64,000 nucleotides of DNA from Stercorarius parasiticus (taxonomy: Eukaryota > Chordata > Aves > Charadriiformes > Stercorariidae), in the NCBI GenBank assembly GCA_013396915.1, contig VWZL01000360.1, positions 502,649 through 566,648 of the forward strand, read 5' to 3'. Below the pieces are notes generated by a model that saw only the letters and a list, made by a program, of their open reading frames with translations, was not told the DNA's origin and ran no database searches. Shown here piece by piece: positions 50,851 to 63,810 of this stretch. The position numbers and the translations under genes were made by a program. Positions within the stretch are counted from its first letter, which is position 1. Every line of letters starts with the position of its first letter.

Positions 50851-53197
50851 AAACTAATAATAAAAAAAAAAACTAAGCCAATTATAAAAACAGAAGAGTG
50901 AAATTTAAGATGACATAATTACTATGTTCAGACTATAATGTTAACCAGAGTGTAGTATTACCCAGAAGCCAGTCCCTGGTATATTCCCTTTATCACCTAG
51001 CTTTTGGAAATGGCTCCAGCAACGTTCCTTTCTCAACACCAGCATTTTTGCGGGGACCAGATGTCTGAATGAAGAGAAAAATCAGCTGTGCATACTTTTC
51101 TACTTTAAGGTGGTAGACAAACTGTGGGAGATCATTATCACCTCAAATCGAATTTAAAGAACAGAATAAGCTGAACAGGGAAATGATATCAGGAAAAATA
51201 AAAGCAACACAATTTACATTTTCAAAAACATTATATACAACTAGAAATTAATATATGCATTACTTAACATTAATTTTTCTGTGAGTAAGCAATTGTTATT
51301 GCTAGAGGTTTGCTATGCAATTGTGCTTGGGGAAAGAAACGTAGTCCCTCAGGCAACTTCTAAATAAAGACTGATCTGACACTAGGAACATATTTGAAGG
51401 CTAAATCATCATTAGTAATAAAATTAATGATCCTTGTTTGCTTGTATTATATACGATTTTCAAATTGACAGTTTCTCTTAGAAGGGCAGTAGTGTTCCCA
51501 GACATAAGGAATTTCTCCCAGAGAGCAAGTGACTATTTCAGCAACAAGCATTAGAATGATTCTCATAAAGTTAACGTTATCCTTATGTAAAGAATACAAA
51601 ATCACTTGTCCCAGTTAAATGAAAACAGACTCCTGTAAATGCTGTATTGCTTCAAAATTAGCTTTGCTCATACTGCTCTTGAAAGATGACAGACACTCGT
51701 GATGAAAAAATTGATCTCCCGCTGTAGTATTTGCTCCTTCTTTGGACAGCCACAGCAATCAGTGAGGGGATCACAAAAATATTTGTGCGTGTGTGTGTGC
51801 GCCTCCCTTTGCTGTGTGCTTGTCTACAGCTCATCTGCCTCTAGAATCCATCTTGCCTTACGCTCGGGACATAAACACATAGCAAGAGCTGGATTTTTGT
51901 TATGCGTCTGTGCAGCGTGTAACATAATGGAGATCTGAAGTATGATAAATGTCTCTAAGGGCTACCACTCTATAAACACACTGTACACAAATACACATGC
52001 ACATACACTAAGAGCTTTTATAACACTAATAGTAACTGAAATGTCTCATGATACTGGGGATGGGAAAGAAAAAAAAAGCGGGGGGGAGGTGGGTGTATTT
52101 TTAGGACTAAATTACCACAGCCCTTATTCACACGAAAATAAGAAATAGAGAGATTCGGTCTAGCTTTTCTTATTTTGCCACCCTAACTTTTCTTTCCTCT
52201 GTGAGCAAATTGTTGGAAAACCAGAATAGTAATTCCACTCACTCTACTCCTCAAAATGAAGCATGCAGCATAAGCTTACAGTATAAACTTGTCCTTCAGG
52301 CAGAAGGGAGCAAAATGAATTTGTCCCTTGACTGCATAAGACCACTTCCCCAGGACAGGCTAAAAGCTGCCTTTCAGTCCTGACCAAGAAACAAACTACT
52401 CCAGCAGACAAGAAGCACAGCTGCCATCCATATGGAAAGCAACAGCTATCTTTAATCAGCTTGATACTGTTTTTACTCACTACTGAGATGAAGGAACAGG
52501 AAAAATTAAATTTGTTCTATTTTACAAATGCTGTATCACAGGAAAAGGGAGTCAATGCCCATCAATTCTTCAAATACTACAATTAGCTGAAATGTGAAAT
52601 GCAAATATAAAGAAGTGATGGCTTTCTGTCTAAGGCAACAGACTAAATATTCTCTCCTTTCTGATCACGGCAAGTCCTCTGTCTCAGTTCTTTATCCCTA
52701 ACATGGGGATGAGAATATGGTACTTCCACACATTTTAACACTGCTGTCTGTGTAAATTCATAAAACATTTTTAAGAGATGACACTACTGTAAACAAGGCC
52801 GCAACAGGGCCAACTAGGCTATCCATAACTTACCAAAACCTCAAAAGTCAGGATTATGTTTTGCATCTCTCAACTTACTTGGACAACTAAGTAACAGAAG
52901 AAAGCACAATGAGGTATACAAAGGATATATCTTTTCCTTCATTCTGACAATCTTTAGCTTTGGGAATTTGTGATACAAAGCTAATAAAGGCTCTCAATCA
53001 TTCTGTACAGGGAATTACATTAAAATAATGACACTTGATTGCAGATCTATTACTAAGTCTGCTTTAGAAGCACATGAAACTGTCAGGTTTCGGTCACCAA
53101 TCAATACTGAGTCTATTTGCAAATTCCAGGAACTAAGACTATCCATAGCACCCTGCTTAGCTCAGACCCAGTGAGCCATCTCTTAACAAGTTCCATT
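50851..53197. other. Unassigned intron sequence
   Basis: Apart from the short GT repeat nothing is recognised. Confidence 0.6.
51784..51801. repeat. (GT)n microsatellite, short
   Basis: About six GT units interrupted by GC. Confidence 0.85.
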
Positions 53198-53255
53198 GCT
53201 TTTATCGGTGTTATTTTATGCTTTTATCGGTGTCATTTTATGCTTTTATCAGAGG
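53198..53255. repeat. 22-bp tandem repeat, about 2.5 copies
   Basis: The unit begins GCTTTTATCGGTGT at 53198 and again at 53220 (one T/C difference between the two), with a partial third copy GCTTTTATCAGAGG at 53242. Confidence 0.92.
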
Positions 53256-53753
53256 CTTTTCGGCTGTTCTGGCAGCTTTCAGTGACGATCTAGTGCAGAG
53301 TAGAGTTGTCCTAGATTTGTAAGAGTCCCCAAGTGGATTGCATACCTGACAACAGAAGCAATGAGACCTGCCTCTTGGGTTTTATGGAAAGAGTCCTAAA
53401 CCCCTTTTCCTCGTGAACTTGCAGAGAAGCATTGGTCAGTGCCACTCAGAAGTCGCTCATACACTTTTTGTCACAGAAAAAGTCATTGCCTCAAAGAGAC
53501 AGCTGGGTAGCAAAATCTTGCATGACAGCAAGTTCCTAAATGATTAGTGACCCAAGTGCCTCACAACTGCTGTTAAAATACCACCTTTAAAACATGATTG
53601 CAAAGCAAAGCTATTAGTACAAGTAGTATTCAGCATGGGGAACCAAAAGGCCAGCATGAAGCGTCAAAAATCTATGACAGAGCCAATAATCTAATAGAAG
53701 TTCTTCAGAAATCACGTCTAGTGATTAAACTATACTTTCTACCATGCAATATT

Positions 53754-53769
53754 TAAAAAAAAAAAAAAA
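53754..53769. repeat. A-tract
   Basis: Fifteen or so A residues. Confidence 0.88.
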
Positions 53770-54030
53770 GCAGGTCCTAGAATGGAGAATTTTATGCCAC
53801 AGGAAGAGACGTTCCAAGGGATTTCCTGGGTCAATGGATAAATCCCCTGCTACTGCAGATATCACATCATATTATTCCCTTAAATTCTCTCCGTGTTAAA
53901 TGTACCTGCTTTGTCTTACACATATCTGGACAGGGAGGCTAATAATTAACAATAGGAAATTTATTTTGATTTCCACCCTACATTTTATTTTTATCCAACG
54001 TATATGTTCATATGACAAAAAGTTCCTGAG

Positions 54031-54070
54031 CTTCTATAATTAACTTTTTAACTTCTATAATATAACTTTT
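54031..54070. repeat. Short tandem duplication, 21-bp period
   Basis: CTTCTATAATTAACTTTTTA is followed by ACTTCTATAATATAACTTTT: two imperfect copies. Confidence 0.8.
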
Positions 54071-56097
54071 TCCCTCCCTGATGTATTATGCCTCTCAGAG
54101 CAATTAAATTTCCTTTTGGCCTTAAACTTTCCTACACTACGAAGCCACTATCTTCTCATTTACCTCATAAAATAAATTCTCTATCATACTTTCTCCTGCC
54201 TCTGCTTCATTTTGGTTCCAGTTTCCCTGAACAGATTGAGTTTTGCTAGCAATTTGCACAACAGCATTTATATTTCCCTATTGGGAGATCAATAGTCTGA
54301 ATGGAACATATACAACACATAATTTACAACTTTAAACTGCAAAATAAATCAGTTTTAATTGCAAATGATCTTTGAGATTTCTACTTTTTAATTTTATGCA
54401 GAAATGAAATCCATGTCTTAATATTTAATATTATTCTACAATTAAAAAGCTGCATGAATAACATTAATGTCACAATTAGCACTTTTCTGCTTTGGGATAC
54501 TTGACTGAGTCTGTAATCAGGTTTGCAAACCTGAGGTAAGAGACTGACTTCAGCAGCAAGATCAGTGACAAAACAATACATCCACTGTTTTGAGGTAGAA
54601 CTATTTAGCATAGCTTTTTCGTTCTCTTCTGAAATCCCTGAGTTTGTTTACTGGATTGCAAGTGCTTCTTTTCCTCTGCTCCAAACTGCAATTAGAAAAA
54701 GTTCTTTCAGCACTACTCACATACCAATAACATGAAAAAAATTTTTTTAAGGATATCAAAATGCCAAGAAATAAAACTTTTCATCACATCAAACTTTTCC
54801 TTAGAGGCTTCAAACTGCCTGGTTGCTAGCTTTTTGGTTTTGTCTATTTCTTTGTCACGTATTAAAAAAAAAAAAATAAATCTAGAAACTTAGCTCACAG
54901 GGTGCTTCATTTCTTCAATTCCTCCTCCTCAATATTTCTGGAAAAAAAAACCAACTATCTCCTTAACACGTAGTTTCTAGCATCAGTTACAACGAAAGCA
55001 GTATATTTTTCAATAAATGGTCTTCTGACTACATCCTAGTTTACACTAAAGGTTATCTGATATAACATGATACTGATGTATGAGCTTTTGGAGGAAAGCA
55101 GCCTTGACTGTATTATAGGAATATTTTTTCACCTTATCCAGGGAAAAAATCATGAATCTCTTCTCTCTGGCATAAAAGGCTCCATGAACCATTATCATTC
55201 ATGTTTTTGGCTCCCTACCTCATTCTAATATTGTTACATGTTTTCCAAAGCTACGCAAGAGACACTTATAAAAATATTATATACAAATAAACCTTGAAAG
55301 CATAACGCATAAATCCTGCACATTCAATCTAAATAGAGTAGTGACTGCAGAACAGCATTTGCTTAATGTTCCCCACAGTAATTTTTTTAAACAGCAGGGG
55401 GAACAGATAATATCAGCAAGCATGACATATGTTATGGCTCTATAGAAACAAAATCAATTCACTGAAAAAAACAATACAGGGTAAAAGCTAGATTTAAAAT
55501 ACCCTGTTTCTTTCTAAATATCATGATTCTTCACAGGAATCTTTACTTAATTATTATGCATAAAAGATTTCAAAGATGATACCAAAATGCTGAAGTACAA
55601 AATTGTTATTAGCCTTATGGAAAAGCAGCGTCTATATAAAATGCTAACAAATAGTGCAGTCTGTCCTCTGTAGCTACAGACATGCATAAGGCATACAAAT
55701 AATAAGTAAAATTCTATTAGACATTATAAGCTTGTTTGTCAGTTCATAAATTATGTATTTCATTTCAGTGCTGAACTGTGAGAGAGAGCGCAAAGCTCTC
55801 CTTTCGCTAGACATTACAAGGAAAACTAACACTGTCCATGCTCTACTCAGCAAATCAAAATGTGATCTTGTATTTGGCAAAGATGTGTGTTGACTGCAAG
55901 GAACTCATAGCTCTTCCAAGAAGATTTAAAGTAAATATTTAACCCCAAAGATATCAACAGTAAATAGTAGCATACAATAGCACATAAAAATATGCTGTAA
56001 CGAGTTTCAACAGGTTAGGGCTGGGAGGAGGTAGGATTTTTTTGTTTTTAAAATGAAGGAACATTGTTATGTACTTGGCCACAGTTATTAAAGTTCC

Positions 56098-56117
56098 TGT
56101 CTTTTTGTAAAAAGACA
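56098..56117. repeat. Perfect 9-bp inverted repeat, 2-nt loop
   Basis: TGTCTTTTT (56098-56106), GT, AAAAAGACA (56109-56117). A near-palindrome; a two-base loop favours a cruciform-like extrusion rather than a stable RNA hairpin. Confidence 0.85.
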
Positions 56118-57420
56118 AACACGACGACATGGATAACTAAGATTCCAACAGATACATAGAAAACTATCATTAACAAAATAACTTTAAACAGTTGATATTT
56201 TAAAAACTAACAGTGTATGTTGTTGCATGATTACATGAGAATAATAACCTATGAAGTTGTTCTGTATCTATGGTGAGGTACTGCAGCTATGTTCATGTGA
56301 TGAATATCAGTCAGAAATGAAGGCTAGGGTTTTTTAAATATTTTCAAATTTCTAATATGGATGTATTACTCCACCTGGGGAGGCAGAAGAGCACAACTAC
56401 TTCAGAAATTGTGGATTTCCACGATTCTAGGTACAAAATGACACCCACTGGCAGTGCATACATTCAGGACTTTTGAAGACAAGTGTAAAGTACAATTGAG
56501 CACACAAAATAGAGCAAAAAATTTGAAAGTACGATTTTAAAATACACTCTCTTTGCTTAGTAGCAAAATGGGTGATTAGACCTCTGATCCGAGCTGAAAT
56601 GCATTAACCTATCTCATTCTCTCAGAAACCTTTAGGGTTCCTTCCACAGACAAAAGCAAAGCCAGTTACCCGAGATGAACAGGAGCTAGGCAAATACAGA
56701 TTTTTGAGAATGTAATCCCAAATATCAAAATGTCTTTATAGCTTTTACCTTCAGGGCATTTTGAATAGACCTAATCCTGTGTTACTGATTGACTAGATCA
56801 GTTCACACAGTACTTACCCCACTAAGTTAAATATATGCCACTAAATGTAAAGGAAAAGCACTTCTATGTGCAACAGCTACATTTGGCTGTCCCAGGGAAG
56901 GCTTCGATGGAACAGCCACGCAACATCTGGGCAGATGATAGCAGACCCTCTTCGGTCAGAGGACAGCACTGCTGCCTCCCTCTGCTTGCTTCTGGAGGCT
57001 GTCATCCTCTCTGGGCAAGATGCCCTCAGCATCCTTCTCTCAAAGGGTATTTTATCTCTGCAAGGCACACTTCAGGACTGTAAAACATATAAAATATTTA
57101 CCTAAAAATATCAGCATAATGTTGAGGCATTTATTCTGAGTTGTTATTTGACAGTTAGAAGGTCTAAGCAACATTATAAGGTTTATATTTCTTTATCAAA
57201 CCATTTTCTTCAGAAGTGGGATCATTAAGGCTGAATTTAACTGTTTCATTTAAAACCTGGGTTCAGTGAACAAATCCAAGGAAGGACTCTGATGAAATCT
57301 TGCCTATATTCCTTCTCAATGCTGGGGACAACCTAAAAATAACTACTATAGTTAAATTCAGTTAGTACTCCTGACAGCAAACTTAGCTGAGATGCCCATG
57401 TCTTCAAGCTGACAAAAAGC

Positions 57421-57493
57421 GGGGGCGGGAAACAACACAACCCCCACACCCCTTCCAAAACAAATAACAAGATACAACAACAACAACAAAAAA
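57421..57493. repeat. A/C-rich low complexity with (CAA)n
   Basis: GGGGGCGGGA, then C runs in an A/C context, then about four CAA units. Confidence 0.85.
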
Positions 57494-59951
57494 CTTCAAC
57501 CACCAAGAAAATTATTTCTCATTCTTACATGTGGTTCCTCAGTGGATGAGCTGTGGCACATGAAATAGAGAAAAAAAAATTCCACGTACACTGTGTAGGA
57601 TACTCAGACTTCTGTCAATAAGGATAACTTCCTGAAGCCTTTCATTAAAAACTAAATTCACTATAAATGCCAAACAAGTTGATGATCATGGAAATCCTAT
57701 CTTTACCAATAAATGCAGGACAGGCTATCTTGTAGAGTACAGTGAAAAAAGAGAATACTAATCAAGAAATACTAACTACTAGCTATTACATTTTCCTTAC
57801 ATAGTACCCAACATTCATGCATTGCAGTTTATCCTAGGAAAAAGCATCTGTCCAAAATCGTTTTTAACAATGAAACAGACAGATACCACCAGTCAGCTCT
57901 GTCAAAGGAAAACCTGCATAAAAGCCACATCAAGACCTTAAAAAAAAAAAAAGCGCTAATAGACAGAGGTAGTGTACAAGCTTTAAGTCAAATTAAGTAT
58001 CATTCATATACTAAAAGAGAGAAAGCCACGATGGATGGAAATGCATCGCATCTCTATCTATATCAAATATATTTCACCATCCTAACCTAAAAGATTTGTC
58101 TCTTTGCTGTTCACCCCAAACAGCAGAGTGGAGAATTGCACTGATAATTTATATGCAAACTGTTCTCCATTAAAAACAATCAAAAATTAATGTTCTAATA
58201 TTAAATAACTAGCATTTGCATAAATTTTGTAACTTGCTACACTTCAAAAAGAAAATATAATTCTTAAAAGTGGCTTTACAGTTAAAGGCAATACCATCAT
58301 TATGTATAGCTACAAAATGGAGAAACTGAGAAAGAAGGTCAGTTATTCAAGTTCTCAGAAGTGGTCAGGGTTTAGTAGAAAATCAGAAATACTCAATAAT
58401 CAATCCGTGATCTTTTGCCAAGCGCTGTAACCCTAAGTTATTAATTTCTTACTCCCTACTTTGTAACAGCCTTAACTAGATGTTCCTTGGGACCACAAAG
58501 GGACCACTAGAACCTCAGCTAGTACCCCTGAGAATCGCTTTGTGTCTCTGCAGTGACTCATTCCAAAGAAGTTAAAAGCTATTCTTTAATAAGCTTTGCA
58601 ACTAAAAAAAACCTAAATACCTTTCATTAAGGGCCTTGACTGAACAGGTGCTGAAAATAAAATTCTGATGCTAATATGCAGTGCTGTGCATTTTAAACTC
58701 ACCTTAGGCTAGCAAGGATACACTTCGGTTCTTTAAGCTTATCATACTAGCACAGGAAGGAAGAGAATCAGGATTCTTTGCTCTTCAAAGCCAAACCAGA
58801 CAGAAAATCTACTCTTTTTATACTGCCAGTTTTGCTCTTCAAAACAAGATGACACAGCAAAATGTGTATTACTTTGCAAATACATGCCCACAGTCAGCAG
58901 AAAAATAAAAGTGAGGTAGCTGATGCAAAAATAAAGGAACTGATGGTTTTACTGAGTTCCAAGAATTCCATTTACATTTGCTTAATTATTGATGAAAACA
59001 AAAAATAAATTAAAAAGCTTGATACTGGAGTCTTCGCATATACTTACAAATAGGTTGAGATGTGGTAATATTTTGCGAACTATCAGAGACAGGGAAGTTG
59101 CAAAATTGAGATAAGTTTACCTGAAATATATCCTGCATTGACTTTGATAGGGTTACATGTGAGATAACCGTAATTTTCACATGTTATTGAAATGGTCTTT
59201 GTCTAGCTAAAATATCAACCATACAGTTGTTTGAAGATTCTGTGGCTGACAGCTATTTTTAATATGAAAACTAGCTACCATGCAATGGAATAGCGTAGGT
59301 CATATTAACCTGACATAATCAGATTACAATCTAGTTAATCACATGCAGGAAATGAATGCTGCAATATTCAATTACCTGAGTAGTTCTATGCCTGTGGGAG
59401 TAAATCTACACAGCATGCTAGGACCAGAGGGTAACCAACCCACTGGCAGCCCAGGGCCATAGCCATGCTCTGACTTTTGCCGCTTAATTTCAATGGCAAA
59501 ATAACCAGTTTACTGGAAAGTAACATAAAATCAGAGTATCTTTCACGTGATTCTTCAAGCACTGGTGGTATGACTGAGCATTAGAAGGTTGTATCAGAAG
59601 CAGACCTGCGTTTTAGAAATGGCATTAAAATATATGATTTCACATTAAATTGGCACCACTAAAAGAAGCAGGGGCATCAGTTCCTCCAGCAGCCCCATTC
59701 CTCACCTTGGCCTCTCCCTCCTCTTCATCCCATCCCTTGGCATCTGTTCCTCCAGTTCCCCGCCATCCCTCCTCACCCCCAGCCACGCTGCCCCTCCAAA
59801 CAGCACAGACATGGGGCAGCAGAGCATCAGGGTGGAAATAACCCAGTGACGAAAGGAAAACAACAGCCAGTTTTAAGGTTACTTAATGTCCATTAATGCC
59901 CTCCAACATCAGTGAAGAGTGTATTCAGGGGACACTACTGTAGGTAAGTGT

Positions 59952-59974
59952 TGGTTTTGGTTTTTTTTTTTTTT
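59952..59974. repeat. T-tract preceded by GGTTTTGG
   Basis: The minus-strand reading is A14 followed by CCAAAACC, the same theme as at 38622-38658. Confidence 0.88.
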
Positions 59975-60191
59975 ATGCTAGTCCATTGAACCTCAAGACA
60001 TCCACATGCACATTTCCAAATCTCCCGACTTCAGGCAGAGTTTCTAACACGTGCTACCATAGAGACCTCAAGTCAACACAAAAACACTGCCCACCAACTC
60101 TTCCCCCAACACACCCAGTCTAAAGGTAACTTTGTATTTTTCTGTCTTAAGTTTTGTTTTCAGCAATGTAGATTTGTGGCACATAGTTATT

Positions 60192-60238
60192 CTTAAATTA
60201 GACTAAGAAAAACTTAAATTAGACTAAGAAAAAAAAAA
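60192..60238. repeat. Exact 21-bp tandem duplication running into a poly(A)
   Basis: The unit CTTAAATTAGACTAAGAAAA(A) occurs at 60192-60212 and again, identically, at 60213-60233, after which the A run continues. Confidence 0.95.
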
Positions 60239-63200
60239 AGACATAAGGTCTGGCTTTCAGAAGTACTGGGCACCTGTAGGTGCAACTAATGTCAGTGGAA
60301 GTTGTAGGGAGGTAGCTCTCTGAAACCTAAATACAGAGGCTTCCATAAAACACGCTCTTACTCACTTCCTCATGCAATGACAGCTTGAAATAAAGGAATC
60401 CTGATGAAAGCTCAGGAAGAAAAAGAAATGGCATGCTAAAAAGCTGAAACTATCTTCTTTTCTAACAAAACTTTCTGCTGCATTAGACTTTTGCTAGCCT
60501 TTTGTCACACCTCTGAACTATCCCTGAAAGCATGTTACAACCTTGCAAAATCATCTAATCTGTAACTTGCCTGCTTTGCTATCCATCCCCCTTCATGACC
60601 TTCACTGAAAAAAGTGTGTCCAACAGCACATCCTTTGGCTTGACTTGCAACAATATGGTATTCAGGCGAGTATTCAACAAGGCACCCCATCAGATCACCC
60701 AAAACCAGCCATTTGAGACACAACACCACCACTACTCACGCAACCACCAACCTTTCCACTCCAAAACAGGCTACAGTTTTTTGACCCAAATTATTATTTT
60801 TTTTTTTGCCACCTGGTAATAACTGCTGCATTACAATTAGACTTTCATCCCAGCTTTCAGTAAAATCTCTTTTCTACACAAAACATAATACTCTAAGAAA
60901 ATTTAATAATATTAGGCTGTTGGTGCAATAAGATCATTATCATGCTAACATTGTTCTCTCAGTAACTTCTCCATCTTTATTTTTCCATTGTTTCTTTTCC
61001 TATTTTTAAACTTGGACCTCTGATGCAGGGACCATCTTCACATTCTCTATATGCATTACTCCTGAAACATTATAGCCCTGCCTCATAACACGAGCAGCTA
61101 GAAAAAAAAAGGCTTAATACATGAAGTGTCAAGACAAGAACACACACATCTCGCAGTAAAACTTTCTATAAATGGTCTTCTCTAAAAAGAGGATTGAGAG
61201 GTTTAAATAAAAAGCAACGAATGTTGGGATAAGAACTGCCAAAGATATCTTCCCTATCCCAATTCAATGAAAATAGATGCAATTCATCTTGCAGACAACC
61301 GTGACGTAGATACTGACATGCAAGTTAGTTACATGCAGCTCATCTTCTGATCAGAACAAGGAAAACAGACCCCCATAGGGCGCAATTTATCTGATGTATT
61401 TTCAATGCATACATCAAGATAAGATTAATTCCACCCAGTGTGACTGGCAACTTTTCAGGGAAATGATAGCAACATTTAGTAGGTAGACTACAAAATTTCA
61501 TTTTAGCATGTAAACTCTCCCTTTAGAGTTTGCAAGAAACAGCATGCACTTGGTAAAAATTAAAACAATCCATTTTTTATTTTTAACTTATATTAGAAAT
61601 AGAAATCTGTAAAGCTCTTTAGGACCTAGAGGACTTAAAGGTACTATTGACACATGCAAAGGGAAAATCTTAATAAAAACAGCTAAAAAGTAGTTAGCAG
61701 GGTAAGAAGAATTTTGAGTCCTCATTAAAGTGAGTAATATCTGGAAAACAAAGTCTTTAATTTCTTTGTAGCCTGCGTCCTCCAATGGTACCACAAACTG
61801 GCCCCAAAACAGGGAAAAATGCTATTACCTTCTGTTAAGGTCAAGATTAAGGTCAATATATATGTCTCTGCTTATTTAATAAAGGTGCCACGGGTGAACA
61901 ATTTTCTTAACATTCTACACGCTCAAGACTGAAGAAATTAATCAAGTGTAATAACAGTAACAAATGCACTTTATCAAGGCTCACTCTTCTCTCTAAAATA
62001 AATAAGAATTTGTGTAGATGATCGATCTTCACCATCCCTTAATTTCGCCCTCCTTTCTCCAGTGCAAACAGGCACAAGAACCTATCCATACAAGAGACAA
62101 CAAAAGCAATTGTTCTTTACTAGCACAAAGACAACTAGGAATTTCAGGCTGACTTTACAAGAGCTTTTTGACTAAACAGAAGTGGCTATGCATTTGATGT
62201 CATTTGCCTTAATATATATGTCTCTCCCTAAAAAATACCTATTGGAATTAACATTCAGTCTTCAAAATGGCACACAGTAAAACTCCGTGTTAAGAACCCA
62301 CAGGCATTTACTATGAATTTAACAATGACAGGATTAGCATTTGTAAGGGATTTACAGTTTCTTTCCTCTTCCTTCCCCTACGATTACTGCAAGAGATGAT
62401 TATTTCCAACAACAGAAGGCTGATCCAATCCCCTCTCTCCCAGCTTTTTCTAAAGCTCAACCAAAGTCCAGCATTGGCACTGAAGAGTAGGATTTTCATA
62501 AACACCTAAATGACTTCATCTTGTGCTCCTAAGTCCACCAATCATTTTGGAAAAATCCCTTGTTTCCTACTGATCCCACCCCCCAAAAAAGATTATTTAT
62601 TTTCTATTTAGGTAGCTGCACAAAAGTGATACACATACATGCCAAATGCACACTATATCCTAGAGCTGTTATTGGATAGCCTCCTGGCTCTTCAGTTCTG
62701 GAATGAAAACGGGATAATCAAGAATTTGTTTCAGTGAAAACTTTGTAAAATTAATGTATTAATTATCAGTTGCTTTGTTTCTCATCATATGACATGTGAC
62801 TTTCAAGAGGGTCATGTTCAGCACATTTATATAATTCCACAAATCAGAGTCTCCAAGCAGAAACTATTACAATTAAGAACAAGCCTAGAAACCGATATGC
62901 TGAATAATGAAAAAACAACATTTAATTCACACACTCATTTCATTCTCATAAACTAAATCCTTTCTGATGTCCTTTAGGATATATCCAATGGACATTCAAA
63001 GTACATCTAAGTATTCTTAGTATATCTAAACTGCAGTTATTTAATAAGTATGCTTTATTATAAAAGTCTTACACAACAACTACATTTAAAAGATGAATAA
63101 GCAATTAATCCCTGGAAAATTCTTTTGGATATTTCATCTGTGGCTCTTAGTAAATCTCCAAAGTGAAGAGAAAACCTCTTTTGTTTTAATCCAACACTAT

Positions 63201-63411
63201 ATCCCCTGACAAGAGACATGTGGGTAGCAGCCAAAATTCTGGATATGGGAAGCAATTTTTTTCTCCTAAACATTGTCAATGTTTACGTTAGCAGCTACTC
63301 ATAATAGTATTTCAAATATAAAGAAGAATTGTCTTTCTACAAAGATTAGTTTGTCTCATAGTCATTTGAGAAATAGGTAATGGAGAAAAGGTATTAAAAA
63401 TACAGAGTATC
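60239..63411. other. Unassigned intron sequence, about 3.2 kb
   Basis: Nothing recognised beyond T- and A-tracts. Confidence 0.6.
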
Positions 63412-63431
63412 ATGCCAGGGTAACCTGGCAT
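63412..63431. repeat. Perfect 8-bp inverted repeat, 4-nt loop
   Basis: ATGCCAGG (63412-63419), GTAA, CCTGGCAT (63424-63431). A stable short hairpin in either strand's RNA; no role known. Confidence 0.8.
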
Positions 63432-63521
63432 AAAAAGCTGGTTTCAAGCCAGGCTTGGAAATCACAAACAAAAATGAGAAAGGGAAGTTCAAGAAAGTCT
63501 AACAATGCGATTTCTTTCTTT

Positions 63522-63551
63522 AAAAAAAGAATAATAATTAAAAAAAAAAAA
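63522..63551. repeat. A-rich tract
   Basis: A runs broken by GAATAATAATT. Confidence 0.88.
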
Positions 63552-63680
63552 GGTTCAAAGTTTGTACTTGACTGTACTTCTTGCAAATTCCAGAGATAAT
63601 ACCATTAACTAAAGGGGATTTTCCCTGACTTTACAACTGCCACGTATCTTCTTACTAGGCTGTATTTAATGTAAATGGTT

Positions 63681-63710
63681 AAAAAAAAAAAAAAAAGGGA
63701 AAAAAAACCC
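63681..63710. repeat. A-rich tract with GGGA interruption ending in CCC
   Basis: A16, GGG, A7, CCC. Confidence 0.9.
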
Positions 63711-63810
63711 TTACTTTCTCCAATCATTTCTGTATAAGTCACAGTCCAATAAGAGGAAGGTAAATTCTACTCCAAGTACTTTGGTGGCCATAACTGCTCA
63801 CTGTGAAGTG

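Larger units (their letters stand above)
53270..56097. other. Unassigned intron sequence
   Basis: A/T tracts and the short duplications listed separately; no gene recognised. Confidence 0.6.
56118..60191. other. Unassigned intron sequence, about 4 kb
   Basis: It holds a low-complexity stretch at 57421-57493 (C-rich then CAA repeats), an A-tract at 57940-57952, a C/T-rich block at about 59680-59800 and a T-tract at 59952-59974. No gene is recognised. Confidence 0.6.

Noticed and set aside
58311..58400. MIR-like words (GGAGAAACTGAGAAAGAAGG)
   Set aside because: Only one block matches; the rest of the expected MIR core is not visible.
63412..63431. Hairpin as a microRNA precursor
   Set aside because: The stem is far too short (8 bp) for a Drosha substrate; the same applies to the other inverted repeats listed.
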